Of a DNA stretch of 36,597 nt, positions 14,458 to 23,200 are shown piece after piece. The notes below the pieces were generated by a model. It saw only the letters and a list, made by a program, of their open reading frames with translations, was not told where the DNA came from and made no database searches. The stretch is from an uncultured Bacilli bacterium (GTDB lineage Bacteria; Bacillota_I; Bacilli_A; RF39; UBA660): contig CALVRT010000095.1 of NCBI GenBank assembly GCA_944358735.1, positions 1-36,597 of the forward strand, written 5' to 3'. Within the stretch, counting starts at the first letter, position 1, and the number at the start of each line of letters is the position of its first letter. A program made the translations under genes and the position numbers.

Positions 14458-15529
14458 AACGCGAGCTTTTAATTTTATCAACAATTAAACCTAAACCAAT
14501 TAAAATTGTTACAATTGAAACTAAATAACGAACACCAGGGATTAGATTTAAAATCAATAAAACAAATAAACCAATTAAGCCAATTAACAGCATATTCATA
14601 TCTTTATTAAAGACTTTTTGCCAAATCTTATAACCTAATAAATAAGCTGTAAAGATTGTTGATAAGTAAATAGCAACAAAGTATAAAACTAATAGCACAA
14701 TACTAAGTGGTATACCAATTACAGTAATCATAAGAATAACCGCAATAATTGGGATTAATACTAACGATACTAAACCTTTAGTAAAAACTTCTAAACCTTC
14801 ATCAAAAGTAATTTTCTCATATTTTTTATTAATATATTCAATAACTTTTGGAAATAATAAACAAATAACGGCAAAGATTAAAGCATAACAAGCAAATGAT
14901 AATACTTTATTTGAAATAGTATTAAAGTAATTTTCTTCATCTTTATTGTTAATAGGGTCAGTCTTTATTGTCTTGCCAATTACCGCTTTATCACTTATTT
15001 TAGCTACCGCATCACTTGGATATGATAAATTACCTTCAATAGTAGCATCTTCGACTGTAATATTTTCGCTATAAATTTTGACATTACCTTTAATATTAGC
15101 ATTTTTAATCGTTACTTTAGAGGCATAAATACTAACATTACGGTTAAAATCTCCATCTAACTGGATATCTGTACCAAAAATAATTGTATCACGGTTAAAA
15201 CTTGCATCACTAGTCGTACTAATAATATTACCAACAATTAAAGCATCATTGTTAACAGTCCCCGTAATTTCAACATTATTACCAACTAAAGCGGCATAAT
15301 CAGTTTCGCCATTAAACGCGACATTATTACCAGCACCAGCGGTAATTCCTTTAACCTCACTATTAACTTCAACACTATTACCAGCTAAAGCCGTAGAAGC
15401 ATTGACATTGTCCTCTAAAACAATATCATCACTGGCTTCACTATGAAAGTGTTCAATAGTCATAGCTTCAACATTTTGCACGCTGAAGAAAAGTACCAAA
15501 GCAAGTAAAATTTTACCTATATTTTTCAT
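14456..15529 (-). CDS. Bactofilin-like membrane protein with signal peptide
   Basis: A 357-residue protein. A signal peptide (to about residue 23, VQNVEA) is followed by a beta-repeat region (about 35-190) of short strands spaced six to ten residues (AGNNVAF, GNNVEITGTV, VTIKNANIKGNVKIY), as in bactofilins and polymer-forming cytoskeletal proteins. Four to five membrane helices fill the C-terminal half. Usual bactofilins are cytoplasmic; here the repeat part is predicted outside. The start is the ATG after GGTGGTG; two in-frame GTG codons upstream belong to the ribosome site. Last gene of an operon with a lipoprotein and a polyprenyl synthase. Function unknown; possibly envelope organisation. 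Confidence 0.7.
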   Translation of the reverse strand: MKNIGKILLALVLFFSVQNVEAMTIEHFHSEASDDIVLEDNVNASTALAGNSVEVNSEVKGITAGAGNNVAFNGETDYAALVGNNVEITGTVNNDALIVGNIISTTSDASFNRDTIIFGTDIQLDGDFNRNVSIYASKVTIKNANIKGNVKIYSENITVEDATIEGNLSYPSDAVAKISDKAVIGKTIKTDPINNKDEENYFNTISNKVLSFACYALIFAVICLLFPKVIEYINKKYEKITFDEGLEVFTKGLVSLVLIPIIAVILMITVIGIPLSIVLLVLYFVAIYLSTIFTAYLLGYKIWQKVFNKDMNMLLIGLIGLFVLLILNLIPGVRYLVSIVTILIGLGLIVDKIKSSR

Positions 15530-15570
15530 TAATATCACCACCTTAATCTTATCATATTAATTTGCATAAA

Positions 15571-16158
15571 TCAATATGTCATTCCTTGATAATCTTCAGG
15601 AATTTCAAAATCTTTATCGTTTACTTTTTGATTGAAAGTTATAACTTCATATAGAAAATTTTCAGTATTTGACTCTTTTTTTATAAACTTTAATTTTTTA
15701 TCGTCAAAATAATAAGTAGTTTTAATGTCGCCAAACTTATAAGTCTCATATGTATATTTAAAACTATTTATTTTATCCTCCCCAGTTTTATAGCTTTTAT
15801 TTTTTAATTTATCCATACTTGGTGGTAAAATACCTTCAGCATAATTTAGTGATTGCGTGATTGAGGACGCATTATAAGTTTTATTTATAGTATCTAATGT
15901 ATATCGATAACCACCCTTTTCAATAAGAATTAAAGTACTATCACCAATTACTTCATAATAAATATCATCATTGTTTTTTTTAATAGTAATTATACTATTA
16001 CCATCTTTAAGTTTTAAATTATAAATACTATTATCATATTTATTTTCACTAAAATACTGATAAGTAAGCGCCCGGCCATCAGGATTTTTTATAGTTACTT
16101 CTTCATTGCCACAACCAGTTAATAATAAAACTAGTAAAATTAGAATTACTTTCTTCAT
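15571..16158 (-). CDS. Lipoprotein of unknown function
   Basis: A 195-residue lipoprotein with signal MKKVILILLVLLLTGC and lipobox LTGC. The mature part is rich in beta-strand patterns (YNLKLKDGNSIITIKK, TTYYFDDKKLKFIKK) and ends in DFEIPEDYQGMTY, as seen in LolA/LppX-like lipid-binding lipoproteins of Bacillota; this likeness is only moderate. AGGTGAAAG precedes the ATG. It follows the polyprenyl synthase by 7 bp. Confidence 0.7.
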   Translation of the reverse strand: MKKVILILLVLLLTGCGNEEVTIKNPDGRALTYQYFSENKYDNSIYNLKLKDGNSIITIKKNNDDIYYEVIGDSTLILIEKGGYRYTLDTINKTYNASSITQSLNYAEGILPPSMDKLKNKSYKTGEDKINSFKYTYETYKFGDIKTTYYFDDKKLKFIKKESNTENFLYEVITFNQKVNDKDFEIPEDYQGMTY

Positions 16159-16165
16159 CTTTCAC

Positions 16166-17296
16166 CTACTTTTCCCGAGCTTTTAAATAATGGGTAAAAC
16201 CAACTAATAATGGATAATCATTTAAACTAGCAATAGCTTCTTTAAATAAGCTATTCATTTTATCTTCCGCATATTTTTTAGCCCCAGATTCTGTAAATAT
16301 TGTTCTTATTTTATCATAATTATTAGTCCCATAATACTTTAAAAGGTCATCTTTATATTCCGTTTTTAAGGTATAACTATATAAAATAGTTTGCTTATAT
16401 TCTTCAGCGTCTGATAAACTTTTACCAATTTTTTCTTCATTACCATAAATTCCTAAAAGGTCGTCTTTTATTTGAAAAGCAATTCCCACATTTAACAAAC
16501 ATTTTTCAAATTTATTAATTACATCATCACTGGCATTACCTAAAACTAGTCCAAGACAGAAAGGCCCGATAACTGAATACCAAGCAGTTTTTAAAGTATA
16601 TATTTCAAATACTTGATTTTCTAAATTTTCACTTTGATTTATATATTGTTCTTTAAAGGGGAGAAATACATCAAGCATTTCACCTTTACAAGTTTTAATA
16701 ACCATATCATTATAATAATTAAGTAATTTCCCTATATTTGGATAATTTTTATATTGTTTTAAGATAAATGAACTAGCAAGGAAAAAACCTAAATCACCAA
16801 GACAAAGTGCCATTGAATTGGCTAGGTCATCTATATCTTGAACTTTATACTCTTTTTTATATAACACCGGAATAGTATCTTTACCACGTCTTTTTAAAGA
16901 TTTATCAATAATATCATCATGAATCAGAATAGAGGTTTGAAATATTTCAACCGCTAAAGCTAGTGGCAAATAGTTATCATCTTGTTTACCCGTTTGATAT
17001 CCTAAAGCCACCAAGGTAGCTCTTAAAAATTTCCCATCAGCATTATGAAAAACAAACTTTTCTAATGCATTTTTAATAATAGGATTATTTTCATTATTTA
17101 ATAATTCATCATTAAATTTATCTAATCCTTGTTCACATTTCTTTTTAACCTTTTGATAAAATATTAAAAAATTATCAAGCTTAATAATATCTTGGTCTTC
17201 CGTCATTAAAACCCCTTGATTGTTTTTTCGCCAACTGATAAATTCGTTTAAGTTAGCAAATTTTATTAATTTACCATTATATTTCAGTTCATACAT
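16166..17296 (-). CDS. Polyprenyl (isoprenoid chain) diphosphate synthase
   Basis: A 376-residue enzyme that condenses isopentenyl diphosphate onto allylic diphosphates. The first Asp-rich motif is DDIID (127-131), followed by the RRGK segment; the second is DDLLGIYG (278-285), the DDxxG variant known in some actinobacterial synthases, instead of DDxxD. The product chain length cannot be read reliably. About 40-60 residues precede the usual start of the fold and form an unmatched extension (MYELKYNGKLIKF, FISWRKNNQGVLM). AAAGGAG precedes the ATG. First gene of the operon with the lipoprotein and the bactofilin-like protein. Confidence 0.88.
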   Translation of the reverse strand: MYELKYNGKLIKFANLNEFISWRKNNQGVLMTEDQDIIKLDNFLIFYQKVKKKCEQGLDKFNDELLNNENNPIIKNALEKFVFHNADGKFLRATLVALGYQTGKQDDNYLPLALAVEIFQTSILIHDDIIDKSLKRRGKDTIPVLYKKEYKVQDIDDLANSMALCLGDLGFFLASSFILKQYKNYPNIGKLLNYYNDMVIKTCKGEMLDVFLPFKEQYINQSENLENQVFEIYTLKTAWYSVIGPFCLGLVLGNASDDVINKFEKCLLNVGIAFQIKDDLLGIYGNEEKIGKSLSDAEEYKQTILYSYTLKTEYKDDLLKYYGTNNYDKIRTIFTESGAKKYAEDKMNSLFKEAIASLNDYPLLVGFTHYLKAREK

Positions 17297-17317
17297 TTTA
17301 ATTCTCCTTTGTATTAG

Positions 17318-17342
17318 AAAGAAAAAGCTAATTTAATAGCTT
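17318..17342 (-). terminator. Terminator after the acidic hypothetical gene
   Basis: AAGCTA pairs with TAGCTT across a 6-base loop, followed on the minus strand by TTCTTTC; it overlaps the gene's stop codon. Confidence 0.65.
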
Positions 17343-18268
17343 ATTATTTTCACTTTGTTATCCCCAAATGTTTTTTCTATTTTACTTTTATGAGAAGCAC
17401 GATTTATTAAAGCTTCGTCAATGTTTTCATTTATAATATCGGCAGCGACACTGTTTTCAGGAATAGTAGTACTTTCTAATTTTCTTTTTAAATTAAAGAT
17501 GGTTTCATAATCTAAATAAGAAAGTATAATTTCTAGTTGCAAATCTAAAACCTTAAAAGTGGCTCGTTTTTCTAAAACCGGGTCATCATAAGTTTCGGTA
17601 GAGATTAAAGCATCAACCGTTTCCCAAAAAGCAGCATCGATATATTTAGTTAAACATACTGCTCCTGTTATAAAATCGACACCGGCCTCGTCATTTAACT
17701 GACTAACTGTTGGAATATTTAAGTTATTAACATTGAACCGGGCAGTTAATAAATCACTATCTAAAGTAGGTGTTTCAAAACAAGTATCATATTTAGCTTT
17801 TGTTAATAATTCTTTTTCTAAATCAGTATTATTAATACGACTTTGTAAACGTACTAAAAATTCACTAATAAGCGTTTTTTCAATATCTTTTTCAGGAATC
17901 TCGTCTTCAGCAAATAAAGCTTCCATAAGTTCACTATATTCGTCATCGTCATCATATTTTTCATCATTTGTAAGCTTTAATAACTGACTAGAAATACGAT
18001 TAACAATATGAACATAGTTAGGATTATTATCAATCGTATCTTCTTCAAATAAAATGACATTCATTTCATCAACATCAATATTACTATTTTTAATTTTAGT
18101 TAAAATATCGTTTTCTAACGACATTAAGTCTTTTATGTCATTAACAATTTGCCCATACTCGTTACTGGCAACTTTTCCTGAAAGTTCTAGTTCACATAAC
18201 TTACTATATTTCTCATAAACATTTTCAGTAATTTTTGTAAGGGATTCTAACAATTCTTTTTCTAACAT
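17333..18268 (-). CDS. Hypothetical acidic helical protein
   Basis: A 311-residue soluble, acidic protein with long predicted helices (opening LLESLTKITENVYEKYSKL) and a very acidic linker (DDDDEYSELMEALFAEDEIP, about 101-120). No signal peptide, membrane segment or known motif seen. AGGAGAG precedes the ATG. It appears monocistronic, with terminators on both sides. I do not recognise the family. Confidence 0.7.
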   Translation of the reverse strand: MLEKELLESLTKITENVYEKYSKLCELELSGKVASNEYGQIVNDIKDLMSLENDILTKIKNSNIDVDEMNVILFEEDTIDNNPNYVHIVNRISSQLLKLTNDEKYDDDDEYSELMEALFAEDEIPEKDIEKTLISEFLVRLQSRINNTDLEKELLTKAKYDTCFETPTLDSDLLTARFNVNNLNIPTVSQLNDEAGVDFITGAVCLTKYIDAAFWETVDALISTETYDDPVLEKRATFKVLDLQLEIILSYLDYETIFNLKRKLESTTIPENSVAADIINENIDEALINRASHKSKIEKTFGDNKVKIISY

Positions 18269-18316
18269 ATTTCTTCTCTCCTACTTATATTATATACTTT
18301 AAAGAGAAAAAAAACA

Positions 18317-18342
18317 AGCAAAAAAAGCCTCAAGCGGCTTTT
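18317..18342 (-). terminator. Terminator with the stop codon in its loop (glucosaminidase 1)
   Basis: AAAAGCC pairs with GGCTTTT; the TGA stop of the gene lies in the 6-base loop, and a T7 run follows on the minus strand. Confidence 0.8.
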
Positions 18343-19016
18343 ACCATATTTACATATCCATTTACTTGACTAGCCCAAGTAGAGCTAGAAGCATATTTAG
18401 TATTAATTTGTTCTAAAGTTGTAAGTCCATAATCATAATAATTCTTTTTTAAATTATATATATAACTTTTAATTCCTTCTTCTAATGAAGAAAAGGTTAT
18501 TAAGCCACCACCGCTGCGCATACCACCTACATTATTGTATTTTTTTACAGCATTACTACAGCTAGAATTACAACCAGTTTCGTGCAAACTAATTCCTACC
18601 GCAATATAAGGGTCTACTCCATAATCTACTGAATATTTGGCATAGTAATATCCTGTCCCCGACAAATTACTATGAAGTGCGCGGTTAAGTTTAGCCGTAA
18701 GTTCATCTAATGTCATGCCGTCATAAACAACTGGCTCTCTTAATGCTTCTTGTGTTGGTTCATTTTCTTCTTCCGGAAGAGGTTCTACTTCTTCTTTTGG
18801 TTCTGGCTCTGTTTGTGTAACAGTTACCTGCTCTTCAGCTACTGGAATTGCAGCCGCTAAATCAGCATTATATTCAGCCGAATTAGTCAATTCTTTTGAG
18901 TCAGCTTCATAGGCCCTCTCATCACCTTGAAGAGCAATATTCACAAGATGCGGAGCTGTAATTGCTACCAAGACACCAAACACTAATATAGCGCATACTA
19001 TATAATTTGACTTCAT
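18330..19016 (-). CDS. Membrane-anchored glucosaminidase-like protein (paralogue 1)
   Basis: A 228-residue protein: an N-terminal membrane or signal segment (about 5-25), an acidic Glu/Pro linker (to about 95), and a C-terminal domain of the glucosaminidase/lysozyme-like type (about 98-228). The likely catalytic glutamate is in SLHETG, followed by CNSSC and the conserved NNVGGM and SSTWASQVNGYV. Such domains cut glycan strands of peptidoglycan. A paralogue lies at 27494-28216 with the same layout. GGAGAG precedes the ATG, and there is a good promoter upstream. Monocistronic. Ends in TGA, which supports the standard code. Confidence 0.8.
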   Translation of the reverse strand: MKSNYIVCAILVFGVLVAITAPHLVNIALQGDERAYEADSKELTNSAEYNADLAAAIPVAEEQVTVTQTEPEPKEEVEPLPEEENEPTQEALREPVVYDGMTLDELTAKLNRALHSNLSGTGYYYAKYSVDYGVDPYIAVGISLHETGCNSSCSNAVKKYNNVGGMRSGGGLITFSSLEEGIKSYIYNLKKNYYDYGLTTLEQINTKYASSSTWASQVNGYVNMVKAA

Positions 19017-19040
19017 AACATCTCTCCTATACTGGTGTTA

Positions 19041-19069
19041 ATTTTATCATAAAAAAGGCTAGAAGTCAA
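19041..19069 (-). promoter_or_regulatory. Sigma-A-type promoter of glucosaminidase 1
   Basis: On the minus strand TTGACT - 17 bp - TAAAAT, about 25 bp before the start codon. Confidence 0.75.
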
Positions 19070-19086
19070 ATCGACATTATACCATC

Positions 19087-19113
19087 AAAAAAGCACAAGA
19101 AATACTTATGCTT
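19087..19113 (-). terminator. Terminator overlapping the DUF4116 gene end
   Basis: On the minus strand AAGCATAAG and CTTGTGCTT pair (one G-U) across 5 bases, followed by TTTT. The TAA stop lies in the hairpin. Confidence 0.7.
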
Positions 19114-20026
19114 TTACAAATTGAGGACCATTTTGAGGATTGTCATTACTATTTCCTTTATCAAGCATATCAACTAAAGCTGAAATTTGTTCATCTAATT
19201 GTCTACTTTCTTCTTCTAAACGTTTACGTTCTTCAAGCATATCTTTAAGTCCTTGTAACACTTCTTTTTTATGTTCTATTTCTTTAACTAAATCTTCAGT
19301 ACCTTTTTTAGCTGATTGTAAATTTTGGTCTAATACATCATTTTGTGGTTTTTCTGTTACAACTTTATTTCTTGATGTTTTTGCTAAACAACGCAACACA
19401 ACTTCTTTAGTGTGTTCATTTATACAAGGGCTAGAGATACCTTCAGAAAATTTAATAAAATCACCGATGGATTCAATATTTTTCCTTTCCTTAAGTCTAT
19501 TAAAGTTCTTTTTAGCTTTTCTCCCCATATCAATATGCTCAGATTTAATAGAATATGATTCTGAAATATTAAAACCAAGTTCCTGCATTCCCTTAACTAT
19601 TTGTTTCATTTTTAAATATTTTAATCCTTCAAAATTTTCATTATAAATTCTCTCAAATAAATCTTTATCAAGTTCATAATCCTTTTTATAAACTAAAACT
19701 TTAGGATTAGTCACTATAGCATCACGAATAAAACTTTCATCATTATTCAATTTTTCTGAAACCTGTTTAATAGAAAGCGGGTTTGCTTTAATACAAACTA
19801 AAGCAAGTTCTCGATTTTCTTTAATTTTAGGTCCGGCATGTTTTAGTACTGGTCCAGTTGTTTTCACTTTGGCATTAAGGGCTGCCATAACAACATCCTC
19901 ATCCTCACGTAATTCCGGACTTATAAAAATTTCTTCAGGATGGCAAAAAACACTAGCATCTTCAGAAACTGCTTTCAAAACAACTTCTTTATTATTACCA
20001 TCAAAATTATATAATTGTTTTTTCAT
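19106..20026 (-). CDS. DUF4116-repeat protein with C-terminal coiled coil
   Basis: A 306-residue soluble protein. Residues about 10-130 hold DUF4116-type helical repeats (NKEVVLKAVSEDASVF, DEDVVMAALNAK, NRELALVCIKANPLS). A basic middle part follows (about 160-230), then a coiled coil (about 240-290). The segment LEEESRQLDEQISA in the tail is identical to one in the HA-repeat protein encoded just upstream, and 42 of 45 bases match there. DUF4116 has no assigned biochemical role. AGGAGG precedes the ATG, and it has its own promoter. The shared tail suggests joint assembly with the HA protein. Confidence 0.8.
   Translation of the reverse strand: MKKQLYNFDGNNKEVVLKAVSEDASVFCHPEEIFISPELREDEDVVMAALNAKVKTTGPVLKHAGPKIKENRELALVCIKANPLSIKQVSEKLNNDESFIRDAIVTNPKVLVYKKDYELDKDLFERIYNENFEGLKYLKMKQIVKGMQELGFNISESYSIKSEHIDMGRKAKKNFNRLKERKNIESIGDFIKFSEGISSPCINEHTKEVVLRCLAKTSRNKVVTEKPQNDVLDQNLQSAKKGTEDLVKEIEHKKEVLQGLKDMLEERKRLEEESRQLDEQISALVDMLDKGNSNDNPQNGPQFVKA
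19179..19223. repeat. Shared coiled-coil tail, copy in the DUF4116 gene
   Basis: This 45-bp stretch differs from 20335-20379 in only three positions, all silent. Such similarity between genes with otherwise unrelated N-terminal parts points to a recent tail exchange or gene conversion. Confidence 0.8.
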
Positions 20027-20057
20027 TTAAACAAAACCTCCTTTTTTTACGGAACTT

Positions 20058-20085
20058 ATTATAATCAAATTTTCTATTTTGTCAA
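20058..20085 (-). promoter_or_regulatory. Sigma-A-type promoter of the DUF4116 gene
   Basis: On the minus strand TTGACA - 16 bp - TATAAT, about 30 bp before the start codon. Confidence 0.8.
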
Positions 20086-20094
20086 ATTTAGTCA

Positions 20095-20121
20095 AAGAAA
20101 AAGCATAATAAGTGTTATGCT
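20095..20121 (-). terminator. Terminator after the small coiled-coil gene
   Basis: AGCATAA pairs with TTATGCT across 6 bases, followed on the minus strand by TTTTCTTT; it overlaps the TAG stop of the 52-residue frame. Confidence 0.7.
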
Positions 20122-20278
20122 AATTCGAGTTTTTATATAAATTTAACAATTCAGCCAATTTTTTATTTTTTTCAATTACTTCTTTTTGAAGCTTTTCTAC
20201 TTCTTTTTGTAATTCTTTAATAAGGTTATCTATCTCTTCTAAAGTATAATCTTCTAAAACTTTATCGACTTTTTCCAT
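20120..20278 (-). CDS. Small coiled-coil protein (52 residues)
   Basis: A short frame starting MEKVDKVLEDYTLEEIDNLI and continuing with a heptad-rich KELQKEVEKLQKEV helix; it ends NLYKNSN. Its ATG overlaps the last 17 bases of the HA-repeat gene, and a weak GGTG site precedes it (an in-frame ATG nine bases further upstream is also possible). A terminator covers its stop. The overlap, the coding-like composition and the terminator placement support a real, translationally coupled gene. It may bind the coiled-coil tails of its neighbours; this is inference. Confidence 0.6.
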   Translation of the reverse strand: MEKVDKVLEDYTLEEIDNLIKELQKEVEKLQKEVIEKNKKLAELLNLYKNSN

Positions 20279-23200
20279 CGTCACCATTTGCTTTCTCTTT
20301 TAAATCAGAATCTATTCCCAATTGTCCAAGTATGGCTGAAATTTGTTCGTCTAATTGCCTGCTTTCTTCTTCTAAACGTCTTTTTTCTTCAGCTAAAGCT
20401 TGAAGTTCCTTTATTTTTTCTTGCCTACGTTGTTCGTCTAATAAAGCTTGAAGTTCACTTAATCTTTCACGTTTACGTTGATTAGCCAAAGCCATTTCTT
20501 CATTTGATTTAGAAACATCTTTAAGTCTTTGGTCAATTTCTGTTTCTTTTGTAGGCTCTATAGTCTGACTAGAAACTTCTTCTGACATTTCTGTTTCTTT
20601 TGTAGGCTCTATAGCCTGACTAGAAATTTCTTCGGCAACTTTTTCAGGAGTTTTTGTCTCTATTTCCTCATCAGAAATGACTTCAGTTTTCTCTGGTTCT
20701 TCAGAAACTTCTGGTTTTGTCTCTGAAACTTCTTCTGGCATTTCAACTTCTTTTGTAGATTCTATAGTCTGACTAGAAATTTCTTCGGCAACTTTTTCAG
20801 GAATTTTTGCCTCTATTTTCTCATCAGAAACAACTTCAGTTTTCTCTGGCTCTTCAGAAACTGCTGGTTTTTCCTTTGGAGCAAAAGATTCATCAAAATC
20901 TAAAGTAAAATCAATTTCATTTTGCTCTTTAGCATTCTTTATTTCCCAATCCATACCTACTTCATTAAGTAAATTAATTTGTAACCGTGATAATTTATTA
21001 TTTCGTTTATCCCAGCGTTGTGCTGGAATCCAAGAGCCAATATTTACACCATTATGTCGATACCAAGAAGAAACTTCCACCGTACCTCTAGTTTCAACAT
21101 AATCTTTATAAGCTAGAAAATATTTTAACCATTCTTTACCGCTTACATTATTTAACTCTTCTGGTATATTACCTTCTGTTAAATCTTTAAGACTACTATA
21201 TTTTTTTTCTTTTGCTTGTTCTATAGGTGGTTCTATTACTTCTGTAACAGCATCTTCTTTAACTTCATTTTCCATTAAATATCTTTTTGACGAAGTAATA
21301 AATTCTTCTTTTAAACCATAAGTCCAATCTATATTTTGCCTATTTAACATATTAATCTTGCTTTCGTCAAGCTCTAAATTCCAATAAGCACGTTGCTGCG
21401 CCCTTAACCAATGTCCAAGTTTACAACCTTTATAACTAACAGAAAATTCTACAACATTAGTTTTATTTACTATTTGATATTCTATAAGCATATTATAGTT
21501 TTCCATCCAGTTTTTATCAATGTTAGACAAAGTTTCTTCTGCTTGAACATTAATATCTTTTTCTTCAGTTTGGTCTTTCATAAAGCCATGTTTATCTATT
21601 AATTCTTGCTTATTTTCAGAAGATGTTTTACCTTCTAAAATACTCTCAAGTGTAACTATTGGAAAATCTTTAGGAAGAATACCAGCTTTAATATATGTCC
21701 GGCGCTTATCAGCCAAAGTAGAATTTTTAATATCATAAGTCCAATCTATGTGTAATTTTTCCAATTCTGTAATTTGATAATCATTTAAGAGTCCAAAATG
21801 ATAATTAACTCTTTGGTCTTTTAACCACCTAGTACAACCACTAATTTTTTCATTTATATTACCTTTTTGATTATAATGTAGTCTTACCTCCTTTAAATTA
21901 CTTTCCCAATCCAGTGATACGCCATTAGGGAGACTTTTATCTTCTTCAGACAATTTTGCAAGTGGATAGTCTTCAGGTATTTTCCCGTTTTTTCTTAACT
22001 TTTTCCACATTTTTTCTATATCATTATTATCAATACCATATGTCCAATCAATATCTAATCTTTCTAAAAGAACTATTTCGGTTTCTGAAAGCAAATTCAA
22101 ATGATACAAACATCTTTGTTCCGTAAGCCATCTTACACAGTTTTTTATCGGTACATTAATTGCACCAACCTTGTGATAATATTCTTTAACTTCACGGTAT
22201 TTTTTCAACCACGCTCTATCAACATCACCAATTATTGCATCTTTTAAAAGTTCAATATCACCATCATCATATTCTTCTTTTTTTGCATTAGTAATTGAAG
22301 GTTCAGGCAATTCAATATCAATACTAGTTAAAGCTTCAATTTCAACAGGTGAAAGTTCGCCTTTTTTTGCTCTTGCTCTTTGAACATCTAGCCATTTACC
22401 TAATTTGGCTTTTACAACTTGCTCATTATACTGTGGATCAACATAACCAAGCTTATCATATACCATCTTTGCTATTCCAAACATTGCTCGCCAATCTGAA
22501 TCCAATGATTTAAATTCAGGATTTTCATTATAAGGGATTTTTGATGCCGGTCGTTCTTCAGGTTGGTTTAACTCTTCTTTGATAACTGGCTCATCTTCAG
22601 TTATTTTTTCTGCAAATTCCTCTTTTTCATTTTTCTTCAAAGGTATCAAATTAAAGAAACCTTTAATCACTTCATCACTTTGATTTAGTAATTCCTCTAA
22701 CTTTTCTGAATCTTTTATAAGTTCAGCCGTACGAGCCAGAGAAGCATCAGTATTTTCACAACGTTTTTTTACATAATCTTGTACACTTTTTGGCCAATCG
22801 CCTTTTTTCTGAATAACACCAACAACATAAACATAATTATTCGGAAGCATTCTAAAAAGTACCCTTATTTGTTTGTTTCCGCGGCTTCGAAATATATTAT
22901 CATAATAATTAAGATTTTCAATCAATTGTCCATCACAAGTAAAATCAGCACGAATACGGTCAAATGCTTTTTTCACTGCCCAATATTCAGAACGATCAAT
23001 TTTACCTAAATCTTCAACAAATGGCATATTGTCTTTATCATTTTTAGCTATAATAATTTTATCAGAATATCTTTCTTCTTCTATTTCTATACCATTTAAA
23101 TAATCACGGCAAAAATCTATTTTTTCTTCCAAATCTTCAATATTTAATTCCTCTTTATCATTTTCACTAATTAATTCCAACATCGCTTGTTTTTCTTGTT

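Noticed and set aside
18330-19016. Use of UGA as tryptophan (mycoplasma code)
   Set aside because: TGA ends this gene inside its terminator loop, also ends the surface-protein gene, and Trp is encoded by TGG throughout.
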